64,000 bases of DNA. Source: Antitrichia curtipendula. Its lineage: Eukaryota; Streptophyta; Bryopsida; Hypnales; Leucodontaceae. The notes under the pieces were generated by a model. The model was not told the DNA's origin, searched no databases, and worked only from the letters and a program-made list of their open reading frames with translations. The position numbers and the translations under genes were made by a program. Positions within the stretch are counted from its first letter, which is position 1. Each line of letters begins with the position of its first letter. Of the stretch, positions 60,051 through 64,000 are shown in pieces. The stretch is taken from the NCBI GenBank assembly GCA_951230915.1, contig OX579638.1, positions 558,001 through 622,000 on the forward strand. Direction: 5' to 3'.

Positions 60051-60934
60051 ATGTCCTTTAAATTTTTTTATTATTAACTACAAGCCAGCATTTGATTTGT
60101 CACTTAGTAGTCTAAAGTAGATTATTTCAAACAAACAAATACATAAATAATGCATTTCTATGGAATGCATCATGATTTGTTTGGACAATAACGACTCAAT
60201 AATGTGCACTTCATGCAAAATGGTCATCACTACATTTTTATTGAAGGACTAATTTTCATCATGGTTATTCTCTAAAACCCAGAACTTGTAATTACCTACA
60301 TCTACGGAAGACTAAATAGAATGCTACTTACAACAATTGTCACCTTGCAATTGACCTCTATAGTAATGTTCTTATTGCGCACAGTATAGTACATTTTTAT
60401 TTATTTCTAATTCACGTTGTATCTTTTAGAAGATCATAAAGTTGAAAAGTTCAATGCTCTCATCAATCCAAAATACTTCAAACATTTACATTCACATTTT
60501 TCAAACATTCACATTGCACGTTCAATTTCATTTGGCAATTTAGATACCATTCTAATTACGACTTCTATGAATTTGGTTATGTTAACCACAATAACATTAA
60601 TGTCTATTTATTTATTTATTTATATATTTTAGGTTCTATCTTTTAGAAATAATAGAATTAAAGAATTACATTTAAATATTTTAAATATATAAATGGACAA
60701 GTTGCAAATACTTTGAAGTAACTAAAATCATGAAAGTTAAGCTTAATCCCACATCTTGAACCTTAGATTTTCATTGTAAACTTTTATTCTTCACAAAGAA
60801 GAAGGTGAAGCCTATGTGGACAGTCTTCATTTATTCTATGACTTCGATACGTGCCAAGAAAGTTATGGACCTTCTTCTTTGTGTTCTATGTTAGGAAATT
60901 GTTCTAAAAATTCTTCTTTTCTTACTTAAGAAGT
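60051..60934. other. AT-rich gene-free stretch
   Basis: Nothing supported; the plus frame 60417-60632 is low complexity at its end. Confidence 0.4.
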
Positions 60935-61039
60935 CTAAGTTATGAAACACCTGCCGATTTTCTTGTGTTTTCACAGTATACATGATTTTTTTTTTGATAT
61001 ACTTTAAAATTAGAAAAATAATTTAAAAAATAAATAAAA

Positions 61040-61078
<39 letters not shown>

Positions 61079-61693
61079 ATTAATGTATACACCTTCAAGA
61101 TAAAGGTAACCACCAAAGGAATTCCATAGAAAATTTTCTAAGCATGAGAACTAGAAAAGTGCCAAATCTAAAAAAAATGGATACTTTGATGATTTAATTA
61201 ATTAAAAATAGGAAAATAAATAAATACATAAAATGAAAATTGGCCATTTGTAACAACTTTATGGAAATGGTCATTCACCCAAAAAACCTTCAAAATAATA
61301 TTTTATATGTTACAAAATGCAAGTAGAAAGAAGCGCAATTTGTATACTTTCACGCCATATACAATTAATTAATTTTAGAATTCCTTTGCACAATAGCTAT
61401 AAGTCTACTAGAAGACCATTTCTTCCAAATTTCAGCTCAAAACTTGTTTTTTTGGGTACTAAATAGTACTAAAAAACTCCAAATGTGCAAGTGTGACATA
61501 AAAATGGGGGCTATTTTTGGATAGTAAACTATTTTTGAAAATTACAAAAAAATTAGGCAAAGTGTATAATAGTCATGAGTACTTTACCTTTAAATCTTGA
61601 ATCATTGGAAGCCAAAACGCAAAAGTTATGACCAAAAAACAAATGAGCACGCAAGGTGTGACACAAAATAGTACAGGTGTATCTTACATTCAC
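60935..61693. mobile_element. ~750-bp non-autonomous DNA element, copy 2
   Basis: Diverged full-length relative of 16451-17151, in the same orientation. It shares GAAACACCTG at the left, the body (GGCCATTTGTAACAACT, AAACTATTTTTGAAAATTAC) and ACAGGTGT near the right end. An (AT)n microsatellite at about 61044-61075 has expanded inside it. Confidence 0.65.
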
Positions 61694-62192
61694 CTTTCTC
61701 CTAACTTCTTGTTACATTTTTATAATGAAATCCCTAGGATTTAGAAGCATAATACAATCTAATTTTAGTTTCCTAAACTTAACAAGATATATTATTTTTG
61801 ATATATTATTTCTAAATTATGCCAAATAATTATTAGGAGGAAAAATTAGATGGTTACATTTTGAAACAAAAACTATTTTATTTCAATTACGAGGGACATA
61901 ACTCCATCTATACGGGTATTTTCAAATGGAAAACACCCTTGGATTTGCTTAGGCACTTAGTAAAGTAATTAGAATTACAATGTCAGAAAGATATATTTCC
62001 ATACTTAAGATATTGTTCCATACACAAATAATTTTGAAGTACTAGAGATATACTTCATGAAATCATGGGCTAGGTGCCCAAAGTCTCAAAATCAATATTA
62101 ATGCGCTCTCAAGTAATACTCAAAATTTGAATGTGATATTCAAAGTGCACAATGATTATGGACAAATACACATTGGCCAGAGAGTAACTTAA
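61694..62192. other. AT-rich gene-free stretch
   Basis: No ORF or clear repeat is seen. Confidence 0.4.
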
Positions 62193-62666
62193 GAAGCTCT
62201 TACATTCCCTAATTCTCAAAGTTAAAGTTGATTTATTTAGTGCTGGTTTGTGCAGGAGATGGTTGTACATCTAGATTCCTAGTAGACTCAGCGTGCAGGG
62301 ATTGTTTCACTAGTTGCTGAAGTAGTAGTTTGTAGTTCTTGGATTGAAGAAGAAAGGAGAAATGTTAGCAACTGAAAGTTGTGCCTCTAATGCCACTGAA
62401 TTACGGAGCTCTTATGTCCCTAATTCTCAAAGGTAAACTTCATTTATTTTGTTGTGATTTATGTAGAAGATGATTCCAAAGTCAGATTTGTTGTAGACTC
62501 AACTTATAGAGATTGCTTTACTGTTCAAATAGTAATTTGTATTTCCCCGATTGAAGAAGAAAAGAGAAATGTGTGATTGTCATAATTGAATGGAGTAAAC
62601 TAAAGAACTGAGTAATTGAATTCAGTATGCTTCTGTGAGAGTTGTGTCTCTAATGTCACCAAATTG
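62193..62666 (+). repeat. Tandem duplication of a ~215-260-bp unit
   Basis: AGCTCTTACATTCCCTAATT at 62194 recurs at about 62408. The ends TGCCTCTAATGCCACTGAAT (about 62379) and TGTCTCTAATGTCACCAAAT (about 62644) also correspond. The second copy supplies the ATG of the following ORF. Confidence 0.7.
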
Positions 62667-63015
62667 GTGCCTAGACCGGAATACACGGGGGTGGAGGAGG
62701 AAAAGGAAGTTTCATGTTGCTTTTATCCCTTTGCGGCCATGCAAGTTCAGTTTCTATGACTTCTATGATGTTGACAACAAACAAGAAGACAAAAAGGAGG
62801 CGGACGCAGCCAAAGAGGAGGAGGATGGAGACAAGTATAAGAAGGCGGATGCGGAAGACGAAGAGGATGGAGATAAGGAAGTGGATGCCAAAGACAAGGA
62901 GGACTCAAACAAAGCAAATGATGAAAATGTGGAAGACTACTACAACTGGAATTTTGAGTCAGACTTTGATTGCAACCTGGACATGTTCAAGTTCTCTTGG
63001 CTAGATGATTTTTAG
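62653..63015 (+). CDS. Small acidic hypothetical protein (120 aa)
   Basis: ATG at 62653, TAG at 63013. A basic start (WRRKRKFHVAF), then CKFSFYDFYDV, a Lys/Glu/Asp-rich repetitive middle (KEEEDGDKYKKADAEDEEDG) and an aromatic-acidic tail (YYNWNFESDFDCNLD, FKFSWLDDF). The segment 62690-63015 looks like a terminal exon; the start may lie upstream and be spliced in. No family is recognised. Confidence 0.4.
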   Translation: MSPNWCLDRNTRGWRRKRKFHVAFIPLRPCKFSFYDFYDVDNKQEDKKEADAAKEEEDGDKYKKADAEDEEDGDKEVDAKDKEDSNKANDENVEDYYNWNFESDFDCNLDMFKFSWLDDF

Positions 63016-64000
63016 GCAAATGGTACATGCTGGAAACGCGTGCATACAAGTTTCTTAGACTTGTAGTAGTTTACTAGAATTTTTTTCTTGAAAGACTTGC
63101 ACAATTTCCATTGATAGAGTAAACAATGAATAGCAACCACAGGACCGACTTGGCAGCGCATAAATTTACAAAAAATTTCAGTACCTCAAAATTTCCATTG
63201 ACTATATTGTATTAAAGAATCCATTATCCATGGCAACTTTAGTTTTCATTGTCTTTTCAGTATTGAGATTATAGCGGCTATCATTCCATTGAAACTATTT
63301 CAAGGCGACTAGAAATAGATGACAACAAAGACTGCCACCTCACCTTTGAGAATATTGGAACAGCTTGAGCGCTTTCTTCCATTATGCACTCTTTGTCTGT
63401 GTTGCCTCTTTCCTTCACAATTGTTTGCCATCACTTTGGTCTTGTCATTTCATTTTTTTTGCAACTCCGTTGGAGGTCACGAATGCAGTGTTTGGTTTTG
63501 GATAAGAATTGAATAGGTGAATATTAGAGTGCACATACTAGTTTAGAACTTGTAGAGCAATATGTTGTAGTTCTTGGTTAGATTGGGGAGCTTTTGTCAA
63601 GTACTCGACAATGGTTGTGATCTAATCAATTTAGTGTCTAAGATCTTCTATGCGTCCGATATCGTGTACTGTGTCACTTTGCAGGTAATGTAAAAGTATT
63701 CCTTGACCTCCTACTGATATGTTTTCTAGCCTTTTTAAGTTGATGTTGCTTCTTACAAACTTCCATTTAGTACTGAATGTTATTGTTGCGGTTTGGTGTG
63801 CTATGTGCATAGTACTATGGAGGTGTAGTTATTGTCAATTGCAATGTTTTGAAGGAGTTGTTTGCGTATGACTGTACTTGCATTGAAAAAAATGAGGTGC
63901 GATATTTCCACCAGTTTTCTTGAAAACTAATGTAGGTCGAGCAAGAACAATTTATTCTAGACTTGAAGATGATTTAGTTTTCAGGAAATGTGTGCACACC
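63016..64000. other. No recognised gene to the window end
   Basis: Short unsupported frames only (for example 63319-63516). A gene could begin beyond the window. Confidence 0.4.

Overview
This is a eukaryotic nuclear window, AT-rich and dominated by repeats. Several signs point to the streptophyte (plant) lineage: plant-type interstitial telomere repeats (TTTAGGG), a SUVR1/2/4-type histone H3K9 methyltransferase SET module, GT-AG introns, a chromodomain Ty3/gypsy retrotransposon (chromovirus), and hAT-, CACTA- and Tourist-like non-autonomous DNA elements. From memory, several of the recurring gene families look like those expanded in non-seed land plants or charophyte algae rather than flowering plants. 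The species cannot be fixed from sequence alone.

Layout. 1-4.3 kb is AT-rich with microsatellites and a 172-bp CACTA-type hairpin MITE. 4272-9310 is a 5-kb foldback element with hAT-like ends; its arms alternate palindromic AT modules with GTCCGCC-rich spacers. 9.8-12.9 kb holds two decayed genes, one of them of a transposase-like family. 14.6 kb has a Tourist-like MITE and a minisatellite. 15.6-19.6 kb carries repeated copies of a GC-rich palindrome around GGCGCC. 20.1-24.3 kb is a spliced pseudogene whose coding exon is split by a CACTA-like element with a tRNA-like core. 26938-31112 is a chromovirus with a 5-bp target duplication and almost identical LTRs, but a broken pol and a 200-N gap. 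32.3-32.9 kb is a GC-rich island with a TATA box and a short ORF. 33-37.8 kb is gene-free and ends in a 57-bp hairpin satellite with a six-monomer higher-order period.

The clearest genes lie at 38.8-50.8 kb. On the plus strand, a RING-like/coiled-coil/acidic-repeat protein (38825-43987) runs directly into SUVR-type SET exons (44184-45148). Splice phases allow one fused 1,419-codon gene that would contain a single internal TAA. On the minus strand, a two-exon transposase-like gene (50797-46502) has one frameshift near its 3' end. 52.2-55.2 kb is a second GC-rich island with a disrupted coiled-coil ORF and a small acidic/basic ORF. 55.4-61.7 kb is repeats, including a second tRNA-cored CACTA-like element, a ~168-bp tandem array and a second copy of the 16.4-kb DNA element. 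The window ends with a small acidic ORF of low confidence at 62.65 kb.

The genes form no pathway or operon. The picture is a silenced, transposon-rich chromosome segment around one chromatin-modifier locus and one transposase-derived locus.
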